This document shows, piece after piece, positions 47,471-57,830 of a DNA stretch of 64,000 nt. The first letter of the stretch is position 1. Every line of letters starts with the position of its first letter. The notes below the pieces were generated by a model. That model was not told the DNA's origin, made no database searches, and saw nothing but the letters and a program-made list of their open reading frames with translations. The translations under genes were made by a program, and so were the position numbers. The stretch is from Apostichopus japonicus (lineage: Eukaryota; Echinodermata; Holothuroidea; Aspidochirotida; Stichopodidae): positions 9,069,214-9,133,213 of the forward strand of contig NC_092567.1 of the NCBI RefSeq assembly GCF_037975245.1, written 5' to 3'.

Positions 47471-48470
47471 CAGGAGCTGTTACATATATATAGAGCTCCC
47501 TGCTATAATTAGGGAGCTGTCACTGAGAATAGCTCCCTGCTATAATTAGGGAGCTGTCACTGAGAAGAGCTCCCTGCTATAATTAGGAAGCTGTCACTGA
47601 GAATAGCTCCCTGCTATAATAAGGGAGTTGTCCCTGGGAAGAGCTACCTGCTATAATTGAGGAGCTGTTACATATAGAGCTCTCTGGTATAATTAGGGAG
47701 CTGTTACATATAGAGCTCCCTGCTATAATGAGGGAGCTGTCACTGAGAATAGCTCCCTGCTATAACTAGGAAGCTGTCACTGAGAAGAGCTCCCTGCTAT
47801 AATTAGGGAGTTGTCCCTGGGAGGAGCTACCTGCTATAATTGAGGAGCTGTTACATATAGAGCTCCCTGGTATAATTAGGGAGCTGTTACATATAGAGCT
47901 CCCTGCTATAATTAGGGAGCTGTCACTGAGAATAGATCCCTTCTATAATTAGGAAGCTGTCACTGAGAAGAGCTCCCTGCTATAATTAGGGAGTTGTCCC
48001 TGGGAAGAGCTACCTGCTATAATTGAGGAGCTGTTACATAACCAGGTTCGGACGTTTTCCAAGGTTTTCCAAGCCTGTCGCTATGCCCGGAGTTAACTCG
48101 TTGAAACGCGGGTTCAAATTGCAGGGCTTATCTGCGGTTACAGTTTTGCTCCACCTATCCTTGCTTGAAGCATGGAGCTATAAACAGATGCTTGAAGCAA
48201 GACCGCGTTCGTGGGACCGGGGTAATATAGAGCTTCCTAGTATAATTAGGGAGCTGTTACATATAGAGCTCTCTGCTATAATTAGGGAGCTTACTTTGAG
48301 ATATCTCCCTGCTATAATTAGGGAGCTGTTACTGAGTCCCTGCTATAATTTGGGAGCTGTTACTGAGATATCTCCCTGCTATAATTAGGGAGCTGTTGCA
48401 TATTGAGCTCCGTACTGTAATTAGACATCTGTCTTCGAGAGAGAACCCTGTTATAATTAGGGAGCCCCCT
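47471..48470. repeat. AGCTCCCTGCTATAATTAGGGAGCT palindrome array
   Basis: About 25 units of roughly 37-41 bp alternate GAGCTCCCTGCTATAATTAG, then GGAGCTGTCACTGAGAA or GGAGCTGTTACATATA. A higher-order pattern of several units is repeated (47640-47830 against 47830-48020). Each unit is an interrupted palindrome around TATAATTA. Unrelated DNA interrupts it at about 48039-48226. Same family as 29255-29890. Confidence 0.92.
48039..48226. other. Foreign insertion inside the palindrome array
   Basis: GC-richer, non-repetitive DNA interrupts the array between GAGCTGTTACATA and AATATAGAGC. It contains GCGGGTTCAAATT, similar to a tRNA B box, and a short GCTTGAAGCA word repeated at 48166 and 48191. Too little is left to call a tRNA or SINE. 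Confidence 0.4.
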
Positions 48471-48926
48471 CGTTATTACAGAGCAAAATGAACGAATGCT
48501 ACACATTTCATGTACGATACTTCCTCAGCGCTAACTTAGGCCTCAAATCTACAAGTCATTCAATTTCTTTGAAATGAGCGTAGAAAATGGAGATGGGAGA
48601 CGTTGGGGGGGGGGGTGGGGTCAGGGGTGTAAAAAGGTGAGAGATAGTAACACTCATCTTGGCATTTCTTCGTATGCAATCTTCATTTTCATCGCGAGAC
48701 TATGTTCTCGCTGTTCGCGAGTCAGGAGAGGAATTAAAATAAATCGAGGCAGATAAAGCAAGATAAAGGTGCTCATTTATACATTGTGTACCTCTGTGTC
48801 ATGTTCAGACCAAGTCATGAAATATTACATATCATAACCAACACCTCAATCGTGTCTAAGCACTTAATTACTCCATTCTCTCATATCAAATCCGCCAACT
48901 TCTTGTCTAATTTCAACATTCCTAGT
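48471..48926. other. Spacer, no feature recognised
   Basis: G-run at 48605-48615; otherwise AT-rich with no supported feature. Confidence 0.3.
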
Positions 48927-48934
48927 GGACAAAT

Positions 48935-49753
48935 ATGGAACGCGAAAAGGGCAACCATATTTCGTTGTCTAAACTAAGTTTGTTGCTGTCTAAACTAAAG
49001 TTGTTGCTTCTGTTTTATCATGTTGTAGCTCAAATTTTGGTTGTTGTCTAAACTTACGTTGTTGTCTAAACTTACGTTGTTGTCTAAACTTTCGTTGCTG
49101 CCTAAACTTACGTTTTTGCCTAAACTTACGTTGCTGCCTAAACTTACGTTGTTGTCTAAACCTACGTTGCCGTCTGAAGTTGGTTCCGTTGTCTACTTAC
49201 GTTATTGCCCAATCACGTGATATAAAAATATGGGCTATTCGCGCGAAATTCAACTTGCGCTGTATATACATACACGTCGTTAATTTGCTGACCAATTACG
49301 AAATAGTCAGTAAGATTGACATGTATCCCAACCCAATTACAAGCCGGTCAACGCTCTCCACCATGCTACATACATAAGCTGACCCCGCCCACTTTGCTCC
49401 TCTAGAAACTTCCCGTATATGCGAAGAACAAAGGCGGCCTTGTCCACGGGACTGTTTACCTAAACCCAGGCAGCAAGAACCAAACCCCTGCGTACAGTAA
49501 TCATATGAAGCCCATGTGGTAAAGCAATTGTTGAACAGCGCCGATGGCAACAATGTAAGCGCGAAAAGAGCAAACTGATTTCGTTGTCTAATCTAAGTTT
49601 GTTGTTGCCTAAACTAAAGTTGTTGCTGCTGTTTCACCATGCTGTTGCTCAAACTCACGTTGATGTCTAAAATTCCGTTGTCTAAACTTACGTCGTTGTC
49701 TAAACTTACGTTAAACTTAGCAACGAAATAAGTTTGCCCTTTTCGCGTTCCAT
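48935..49753. mobile_element. DNA transposon with ATGGAACGCGAAAAGGGCAA ends
   Basis: Inverted ends ATGGAACGCGAAAAGGGCAA (48935; right end inward from 49753 the same) extend imperfectly to ATTTCGTTG. Direct repeats GGACAAAT (48927-48934) and AGACAAAT (49754-49761) flank it, 8 bp with one mismatch, as for hAT. Inside, two arrays of ~18-bp units GTTGTCTAAACTTAC lie near the two ends (48975-49200 and 49580-49710). No transposase frame. Confidence 0.75.
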
Positions 49754-49843
49754 AGACAAATGCATTTATCCCCATAAATCCCCACTCCCACCCCCGAACG
49801 CTACTAACCGATATAGTGGCGGGTGGTAACACCGGATTGTTAG

Positions 49844-50573
49844 CAGACGCGTATCCAGGGAGGGGGCGTTGGGGGCGCGCGCCCCCGGGTAAGAAAAGGA
49901 GGAGAGAAAAAAAGGAGAAGAAAAAGGAAAAAAAGAGGGGAAAAAAGAGGAGGAGAAGAGGAAGGAAGGGAAAAGAAAAAGAAGAAAGAGAGAAAAAGGA
50001 GAAAAGGAGGGAGTAGAAGAAAAACGCCAAGACACCGGGAAGAGAAAGAGGAACAGTGACATCATTACAGCGCTGGTCCCTATTATATACACAGGGTAGC
50101 CAGTGACGGATCAAGGATTTCGGAAGGGGCGTTTGCCTCACCCTACCCCTTACACCGAAAACTCCATTTTTGACGTTTCCATTTTTCCTCTCTCACTCAT
50201 GATCTATATATGGTCTATCATAACGCGTGTGTGTGTATATACGCCTTAAACAATTGTAGAATTGTGCTATGAAACCAACTGTGGCTGGTCTCGAACTCGA
50301 CCGTGTCGTCGGGGAACACGACGCATTTCGGAAAGGGGCGACCGCCCCCCCCCCCTTCAGCATATTTTTTTTATGATATCGCCAGTAATTTCAAAGTAGA
50401 AAGTGCTTAGATGCAACTTACAAGGACCAGGAAATGTCGTTTCCAGCGATCTGGGAGGCATTTTCGGCCAAAATTTTCTTGAACGCTTCGCGCCAACTTA
50501 TGGTGGCGCTACGCTTAGATAATTTGCCTACAGGCTTCGCCCCTCCCTTGGCAAATTCCTCGCTACGCGCCTG
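49844..50573. mobile_element. Decayed hAT-like MITE(s), family of 13468-13840
   Basis: CGCGTATCCAGGG at 49848 and CAGTGACGGATCAAGGAT at 50101 look like left ends; CTCGCTACGCGCCTG at 50559-50573 looks like a right end. Internal CGTTTCCAGCGATCTGGGAG and CGCCAACTTATGGTGGCGCT match the family core. A 130-bp GGAAAAAGAGG purine tract (49890-50020) sits between the two left ends. No target duplication was found; the unit may be nested. Confidence 0.55.
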
Positions 50574-50789
50574 TTCGAATTTGTAAAGCAACCGCAGCAG
50601 ATATCACATCATATCAGTGAGCATGAAAATGGCGTTCCAGGATGAACAGCCTCAAAACTGTCCGACTTGCCCGAAAACTTTAACCAAAATTTTTGGCGCG
50701 CCTTGCCCGCGTTCAACATGGTATGGTCAATATCATATGAACAAGCATCGGTTATTTACCCTACATCGCATGCCATCGTGTACCGTTAT

Positions 50790-51035
50790 GGCGGGCCATC
50801 AGTCTCAAATCATGGGAGATCGACTTATACCGATTTAAATCGACATATACCAGTTTCCTTCGACCTATGTGGCGGGCCATCAGTCTCAAATCATGGGAGA
50901 TCGACTTATACCGATTTAAATCGACATATACCAGTTTCCCTCGACATATCATCGATTTATTTTACTTATCATCGATTTAAATCGACATATACCAGTTTGC
51001 TTCGACATATCATCGATTTATTTTACTTATCATCG
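50790..51035. repeat. Tandem 81-bp duplication leading into the fold-back element
   Basis: GCGGGCCATCAGTCTCAAAT followed by CATGGGAGATCGACTTATAC occurs at 50791 and 50872, 81 bp apart. It runs into further TCGATTTAAATCGACATATA words. Confidence 0.85.
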
Positions 51036-52337
51036 ATTTAAATCGATGATAAGTAAAATAAATCGATGATATGTCGAGGGAAACTGGTATATGTCGATTT
51101 AAATCGATGATATGTAGAATGAAACTGGTATATGTCGATTTAAATCGACATATCATCGATTTATTCTACATATCATCGATTTATTTTACTTATCATCGAT
51201 TTAAATCGATGATATGTAAAATAAATCGATGATATGTCCATTTAAATCGACATCTACCAGTTTAAATCGATGATATGTCGAATTAAATCGGTAGAAGTCA
51301 ATTTCCGTGGACTTATACCAGTTTCTAGCGTCTTAAATTGACATATACCTATTTAAATCGACATATCATCGATTTAGCTCATTAACATATTCCAAATCCC
51401 GATTTCGGTGATGATTGACATGTGGAGATACATCACGTGTAGTCACCTGACAAGGCGGGCGAATAATTGAAAATAAACACGAGCACAGTGGAATGCATGA
51501 TTTGAGCTTGAATACTGTAACTGTTAAACCCCATGGGTATATACTTAGCTACATTAAAACGTAACCTTACAGTAGGCCTCACTGCAGAACAATATCATCT
51601 TTGTTTATGGTGTAACTGGAGTAGGTAATTGCATCTGTGTACGTACTGTGGGCCTATTCAGTTGCATGTGTATTCCTATACTATAGCGCCATGTGTTCGA
51701 GTAGACAAGCCCAGTTTGCATTGAGATAATTGCACGTCATTGACATATCAGTTATTTCAGCCTTATTGTTACACCGAAATCTTTTTGCAAGTAATTGTTC
51801 ATAATTACCATTGACATATAACCATGATGAACACCCTTGCTAGCTTCGTAATTTTGGAACTATTAAATTACTCGCCCGCCTTGTCAGGTGACTACACGTG
51901 ATGTATCTCCACATGTCAATCATCACCGAAATCGGGATTTGGAATATGTTAATGAGCTAAATCGATGATATGTCGATTTAAATAGGTATATGTCAATTTG
52001 AGTCGCTAGAAACTGGTATAAGTCCACGGAAATTGACTTCTACCGATTTAATTCGACATATCATCGATTTAAACTGGTAGATGTCGATTTAAATGGACAT
52101 ATCATCGATTTATTTTACATATCATCGATTTAAATCGATGATAAGTAAAATAAATCGATGATATGTAGAATAAATCGATGATATGTCGATTTAAATCGAC
52201 ATATACCAGTTTCATTCTACATATCATCGATTTAAATTGACATATACCAGTTTCATTCTACATATCATCGATTTAAATCGACATATACCAGTTTACTTCG
52301 ACATATCATCGATTTATTTTACTTATCATCGATTTAA
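51036..52337. mobile_element. Long fold-back element (arms ~435-470 bp)
   Basis: The left arm (51036-51470) and right arm (51865-52337) are reverse complements over their whole length with few differences. Examples are GGTGATGATTGACATGTGG against CCACATGTCAATCATCACC, and GACAAGGCGGGCGA against TCGCCCGCCTTGTC. The outer arm parts are built of the self-complementary words ATCATCGATTTAAATCGATGAT (read in two halves) and CATATACCAGTTT. The inner ~90 bp of each arm is non-repetitive. A ~395-bp unique centre carries no gene. The layout resembles FB/foldback transposons. Confidence 0.85.
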
Positions 52338-52999
52338 ACCGTGGACGCAATAATACATTTTGTTGTTATAGGGCCAATGAAGCCTACAGTCAACTATTCT
52401 TGCTTTATAAAGACGCTTTTTTTGAAAAGATCGCACTGCGTTTATGTTAGGCGAGAAATGAAGCTAAAAGAGAGCCGGACAATAACGATGATGCATAAAT
52501 GTTGGCATGAAAATATTCTTATCCCTGACATTTGGTGTGGGGGGGGGGGGGATATGGTGTATTACATCCCCTCCACCCATTTTCATGGGGGGATATATCC
52601 CCCCTTCCCCCCAGGATCGCCGCCCATGGGTTTTAATATTTGTACACCAATAAATTAACTGTGTCTGAATTTTCGAAAATTTCCGACCAACATTTTTTAT
52701 CACACTTCCCTCTACTCGTGCAATTTTGACCAGTCTGTTAGGGGTTGAAGGAGGTTTTTCTATATTGGTTGTCCGTAGATGAAATTTTGTGCAACATTAT
52801 GGGTATGTTTTGAGTTTATTCACGAGAAATGTGAATTTTCAAATTCTGAACAAATAATGGGCTTGGAACCTTGAAAAGTGGGCCTGGCGGATATTGTGGG
52901 CCGCGACGTAGAATCACCTATGAAAAGCAATGATCCACAGGACATGAGATGAGGTCGAACATGATTTGTGACTGGTGACAATCTTCAAAAAGGTTATGG
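52338..52999. other. Spacer with poly-G/poly-C blocks
   Basis: A 12-14-bp G-run at 52536 and a GGGGGGATATATCCCCCC palindrome at 52586-52603 suggest a decayed MITE of the poly-G type, but ends are not clear. Confidence 0.3.
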
Positions 53000-53215
53000 A
53001 TGGAAAAAAACACTATCGGGAAATACTTGCAAGGTTCTCAGGCAAAAAGTGTACATCTGGTTGGTCATTTTCAAGCCCGAGAGGTGCCATTTCCGGTGAT
53101 CTGGGGGGTATCAAAACCAGAAATTTTCTTGTACGCTGCGCGCCAACCGATGGTGGCGCTCCGCTTAGATAGTAATTCGCGCCTCCCGGGTTAGAAAATC
53201 CTGGATACGCCCCTG
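53000..53215. mobile_element. hAT-like MITE fragment, third family member
   Basis: CCATTTCCGGTGATCTGGGG and CGCCAACCGATGGTGGCGCT are shared with 13468-13840 and 50420-50520. The right end CCTGGATACGCCCCTG closes at 53215. The left end and target duplication are lost. Confidence 0.6.
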
Positions 53216-53893
53216 GTTAGGATAATACTGCTTAAAGTTTCAGACTCGTGTGACAGACTCGAGTTTTGTGAACATATTGTTTCATTAATCAGTTATTACT
53301 ATACAAATTAACAATATACAGTGTTAGTTCACCAGTATATAGGCGTAGGGGATAAAGCTACAAACAGAACCAGCTGCTTTAAGCTAAAATCGATCATGCT
53401 CTGATCAGGAGCGTCACTCCGAATTGAGAGTTGGGTGGGGTAGGGGGCATAAATAGGAAACATGAATAAACCGAAGGAGTCGACGAGCGACTTAGTGCAA
53501 AGACTTTTTGGGTGGGGTTCAGGGGCGAATCCCCGCCAGTGGTCCAGGGGTCGGACTCTACAAATCTTCAGGTTTACTCTGTTTGGTGCCTGAATTGATA
53601 TGTCATTCATAAATATATTTAATAAAAGTCGCATTTGACAAGATTAGCCTTGAATTAAAAAGACTTATCTATTTCACCTCCTGATGTAACTTATGGCATT
53701 AATCATGATTATTCAGATTGAAACTTAAACCCAAAAGGAAGCATCTAAACTTTGAACAAAAGGTTATCTAGTTATCCAGATGTCTACAACATGCACACAT
53801 ATGGTATTATAAATACATTTGAAAAGCACTATTTGATATTTAGGCACATTCACTTCATCGGAAACAACAAATCATAAAAATAAAGATAAACAT
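53216..53893. other. Spacer, no feature recognised
   Basis: Contains GGGGTTCAGGGGCGAATCCCC (53515-53535), another GC-rich MITE-like scrap; otherwise AT-rich. Confidence 0.3.
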
Positions 53894-54571
53894 CAGGGCC
53901 GTAGCCTGGGTAGAATTCCTAGCAGCAGTTAAGGAACATCGAGAAACAATGTATCGTCCAAATGTTACATAGCGATGCTCTGATGTGCGGATATACGGTA
54001 CAAGGCGCTTTTTCAAGAAATTTGACTGGGTTGGTCATTTCCAAAAAGGGACCGTCATGACACTATCTAAGGACCTACTGCTGGTAGGGGAGGTGGAATG
54101 AGCTGAGTGAGTGGACCGTGTAGGGGACGGTGCCTTATTATTCTTAGTAAAACAGTGTGGCACTAATATAGGGGATAACAGTGAAACATACGTAATAAGT
54201 ATATTTATGAACCGTAGTTTCACGTAAGACTGCTACACTGTTCATGCAGGTTAAATCTTTGGAGCTCTCTACCTTTATTTTTATTATAATCCCCTTCTGC
54301 TCCCATCCCGCCCCCCCCCCCCCCCTCTGAAAACCACCAGAAACAGTAGTCGCATCAGAGATCGTGCATATACGTGATGAGCAGTTAAAGTAAACCTTAT
54401 GTTATTTGACCGCCATTCCTACAATACGTGTCTAGAATCTCAGAGTTTGCACACTACAGACTACAGGTAATTAAATCAGAAGAAATGATATGAACATTTA
54501 TCGTAGGCCTACTTTCATTTAGAAAGTGTAAATCTCAAGGGGCAGCTACCCCTGCGCAGGCTACGGCCCTG
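53894..54571. mobile_element. DNA transposon with CAGGGCCGTAGCCTG ends (678 bp)
   Basis: The first 15 bp CAGGGCCGTAGCCTG are the exact inverse of the last 15 bp CAGGCTACGGCCCTG. A long C-run lies inside (54311-54326). Flanks share only CAT, so no clear 8-bp duplication. The terminal CAGGG suggests hAT but this is not proven. No coding capacity. Confidence 0.7.
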
Positions 54572-54656
54572 CATACTAAACTACTGCATGTAAAGAACAA
54601 TGCACTGACTCTGTTAGGAAAGAAAGAAAAAGTACTGTTTATAGCCATCCATCTTC

Positions 54657-55430
54657 CTAACCACCTCCATCTCTCCAACCCCCACCATCTCCCTCAAACC
54701 CTCCATCCCCACCGCTCTCCCAAACCCCTTCCATCTCCTCAACCCCCTCTATCACCCCAACCCCTCCATATCTCTCAAACCCCTCCATCTCCCCAACCCC
54801 TCCATCTCCCTCAAACCCCTTCATCCCCACCTCATCCATCTCAACAACCCCTTTCATCTCCCTAACACCCCTCCATCCCCCACCCTCTCCAACTCCCCAA
54901 CCCCCTCGCTCAAATCCCTCCATCCCCCACCCTCTCCAACTCCCCAAGCCCCTCCATATCCCTCAAACCCCTCCATCCCCACCCTCTCCAGCCCCTCCGT
55001 CCCCACCTCATCCATCTCCCCAACCCCTTCCAGCTCCCTCACACCCCTCCATCCCCCACCCTCTCCAACTCCCTAACCCCCTCCCTCAAACCCCTCCATC
55101 TCCCTCCATCCCCACCCTCTCCAACTCCCCAACCCCTCCATCTCCATCAAACCCCTCCATCTCCCTCAAACCCCTCAATCCCCCACCCTCTCCAACTCCC
55201 CAACCCCCTCCCTCAAACCCCTCCATCTCCCTCCATCCCCACCCTCTCCAACTCCCCAACCCCTCCATCTCCATCAAACCCCTCCATCTCCCTCAAACCC
55301 CTCAATCCCACCCTCTCCATCCCCCACCCTCTCCAACTCCCCAACCCCCTCCATCTCCATCAAACCCCTCCATCCCACCCTCTCCATCGCCCACCCTCTC
55401 CATCTCCCCTCTCTCTCTCCACTTCTCTAA
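54657..55430. repeat. C/T-rich minisatellite (CCCCTCCATCTCCCTCAAA)
   Basis: About 770 bp of CCCCTCCATCTCCCTCAAA and CACCCTCTCCAACTCCCCAA units. A higher-order period of ~127 bp is visible (CTCCCTCAAACCCCTCCATC at 55081 and 55208). It interrupts the dispersed repeat copy 2 (54575-55815). Minus-strand glycine-rich frames are artefacts. Confidence 0.93.
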
Positions 55431-55435
55431 CAATT

Positions 55436-55815
55436 TATTATATTATACGTAAAGTATAATTATACAAGTATAAATTAACAACGGAAAACTTTCTGGGAAT
55501 AATAAACAAGAAAAGAGGAATTAAGTTCAACAGTAAACACAATAATCAGCATCTCATGAATAATCATCAACCATATTCATAAACATGAGAGGGTTGTATT
55601 ACATCATTAGTCTTAGCTAACCATCATTGGAATTCATTACATTCTAATTAATTAGGTGTAACATTACCTTTCAAGCTAATGTTCGGTCCATATAAAGGCT
55701 AACATGAATTATGAATGGTTGGGCCTACATCATGGACAGAAGCGAAGTATACAGTCTCTGGCCTTATACACCATATAAAAGTATGTTAATATATTTATCA
55801 CTCAGCAGCTTGAGG
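55436..55815. repeat. Dispersed repeat, copy 2 (partner at 45700-46080)
   Basis: See the partner entry: ~370 bp similar by eye, same orientation, ending at the same CACTCAGCAGCTTGAGGA position. A ~60-bp stretch around 55605-55665 has no counterpart in the partner. Confidence 0.75.
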
Positions 55816-56721
55816 AAGTATTGTTTATAGCACGACCACAGTTCTTACTATTTATTACGAAGACCAACATTGCACTACAGCAGTATTGATAGAATAATAA
55901 ATATAACCATATATAGTAATCAAGAAATATGAATGTAAAATGTGACCAGAATAGAACATAGAACAGAATAAAGAGATGTATAGAATATGATAATAATATA
56001 TATCTAGGGTTAACAGAAATCAAGAGCTAAGATTCAATGCACAAGGCATCTCCTAAGTTTGTAAAAAGATGCCGGTCTGGTGTATGGCAAGCATCAGAGA
56101 GATTCAGTTACAATAATATTCAAGGCACGTTTTACGAGAGTAATATTGTGGATTGGACAGCAACTGAACAGGTTCTGCTACCCCTCTCTCTCTCTCGACA
56201 CTGAAAACAGGACATAAATTAATGTTAAAACATGGCAAAACAATATTGTTGACTGACCACAGCTTACTTTAAGTTTGTGGACAACAATTAGAATCCTTAT
56301 ACAGACTTACGGCAACATCTCTTTATTTATGTATTAAACATGGTAGCAAATTTACAGATATGGGTATCAGGTGACTGTCAAATTGCTGGCTACCCTACAC
56401 AATGAACTCACTATGAACTTACTATATGTATAACACAGTTCTATGTAACTGATTGATCTCAACAAGAGTATTTCATTTTAGAAATATGGATTTCAGAATT
56501 CATCAGTTTAGTCCTCAGTACCCAACAAACTGTCTATGTACCTGCATGGTAACTCAATATGCTGATAATAAGTTTGGGTTGATATGCTACAGCATGCCAT
56601 ATAATCTTGGGAGTAACCCACAGGTGGAAATGCACATATAACTTCAAAGACTTGATACTTCATAGTTTCTCAATTTCAAACACATCCCTGATCAGATCAA
56701 GGTACACACTACAAAAACTTA
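55816..56721. other. Spacer, no feature secured
   Basis: AT-rich. The plus frame at 56453-56641 follows an acceptor-like TTTCATTTTAG but has no donor or recognisable motif. Confidence 0.3.
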
Positions 56722-57766
56722 TAGACCGGGAGCCCAGAGGGTTTGGTTAGCTGGGAAGGTAACCAATTGCCTTGTACATCACAACGTTGACAGTGCATTC
56801 CTGTATATGAAACCAGACGACTGGCAAACCGGGTGTGGTGGGTGTGGCTGGGAGAGCAATTTTAAAGTCACCTCAAAGCTAACCTAGATCAGCTTTGATG
56901 GTAACCACAACAAAGTAAGTACAATGTGTCAGCAATGGCCCCAAGAGCAACAAATGGCCATCGCCAGTAATTATTGGTGGTGGGGTACCCCTGCCAGTCA
57001 TCAATAATTGACCCCTCAAGGCTGACCTAGGTCAGCTCATGAGGTAACCACTTGAAACCTACTGGAAAATTATGGTTAGGACTTCAGATACAAGGGATGG
57101 GCATTGCCAGTAATTTTATTGGTGGGGTACCCCTGCCAGTAGACCCCCAAAATGCCCCTCCCCTCATTGACCTAGGTCAGTTCATGAAGTAACCAGTTGA
57201 AAACTACTGGAAAATGATTGACAGGACTCTATATGTAAGGGATGGGCATTTCCAGTAATTTATATTGGTGGGGTACCCCTGCCAGTAGACCCCCAAAATG
57301 CCCATCCCCTCATTGACCTAGGTCAGCTCATGAGGTAACCAATTGAAACTACTGGAAAAATGATTGGCAGGACTCTATATGTAAGGGCTGGGCATTTCCA
57401 GTAATTTATATCAGTGGGGTACCCCTGCCATTAGACCCCCAAAATGCCCATCCCCTCATTGACCTAGGTCAGCTCATGAGGTAACCAATTGAAAACTACT
57501 GGAAAAATGATTGGCAGGACTCTATATGAAAGGGCTGGGCATTTCCAGTAATTTATATCAGTGGGGTACCCCTGCCATTAGACCCCCAAAATGCCCATCC
57601 CCTCATTGACCTAGGTCAGCTCATGAGGTAACCAATTGAAAACTACTGGAAAAATGATTGGCAGGACTCTATATGTAAGGGCTGGGCATTTCCAGTAATT
57701 TATATCAGTGGGGTACCCCTGCCAGTAGACCCCCAAAATGCCCCTCCCCTCTGGGCTCCCGCTCTA
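56722..57766. mobile_element. PIF/Harbinger-like element made of 147-bp tandem repeats
   Basis: The ends TAGACCGGGAGCCCAGAGGG (56722) and the inverse TAGAGCGGGAGCCCAGAGGG (from 57766) differ at one base and are flanked by TTA on both sides (56719-56721 and 57767-57769). A TTA target duplication is typical of PIF/Harbinger. The interior is a tandem array whose TGGGGTACCCCTGCC word occurs at 56981, 57123, 57269, 57415, 57562 and 57709, a 146-147-bp period. Each unit has GACCTAGGTCAGCTCATGAG. There is no transposase. It lies 64 bp beyond the stop codon of the minus-strand gene. Confidence 0.85.
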
Positions 57767-57792
57767 TTAGCTTGCCTGGCATGTGGGCAATC

Positions 57793-57798
57793 TTTATT
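57793..57798 (-). terminator. Poly(A) signal AATAAA
   Basis: The minus strand reads AATAAA 33-38 nt after the TAA at 57831, before the PIF-like element begins. This implies a 3' UTR of only about 50 nt. Confidence 0.6.
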
Positions 57799-57830
57799 TT
57801 CTACAGAAGTTGAAGTTTTCTGATGAACTG

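Noticed and set aside
49614-50141. 175-codon minus frame with FSFPFLPLLLLFFPLFFS
   Set aside because: It spans a purine tract inside decayed MITE DNA; the hydrophobic run is the translation of the GAAAAAGAGG tract.
50617-50838. Frame with NCPTCPKTL, zinc-ribbon-like
   Set aside because: One CxxC only, and the frame runs into the fold-back repeats; no support for a gene.
54657-55277. Glycine- and glutamate-rich minus-strand frames (GVGEMEGF words)
   Set aside because: They arise from the C/T-rich minisatellite; no start context or splice support.
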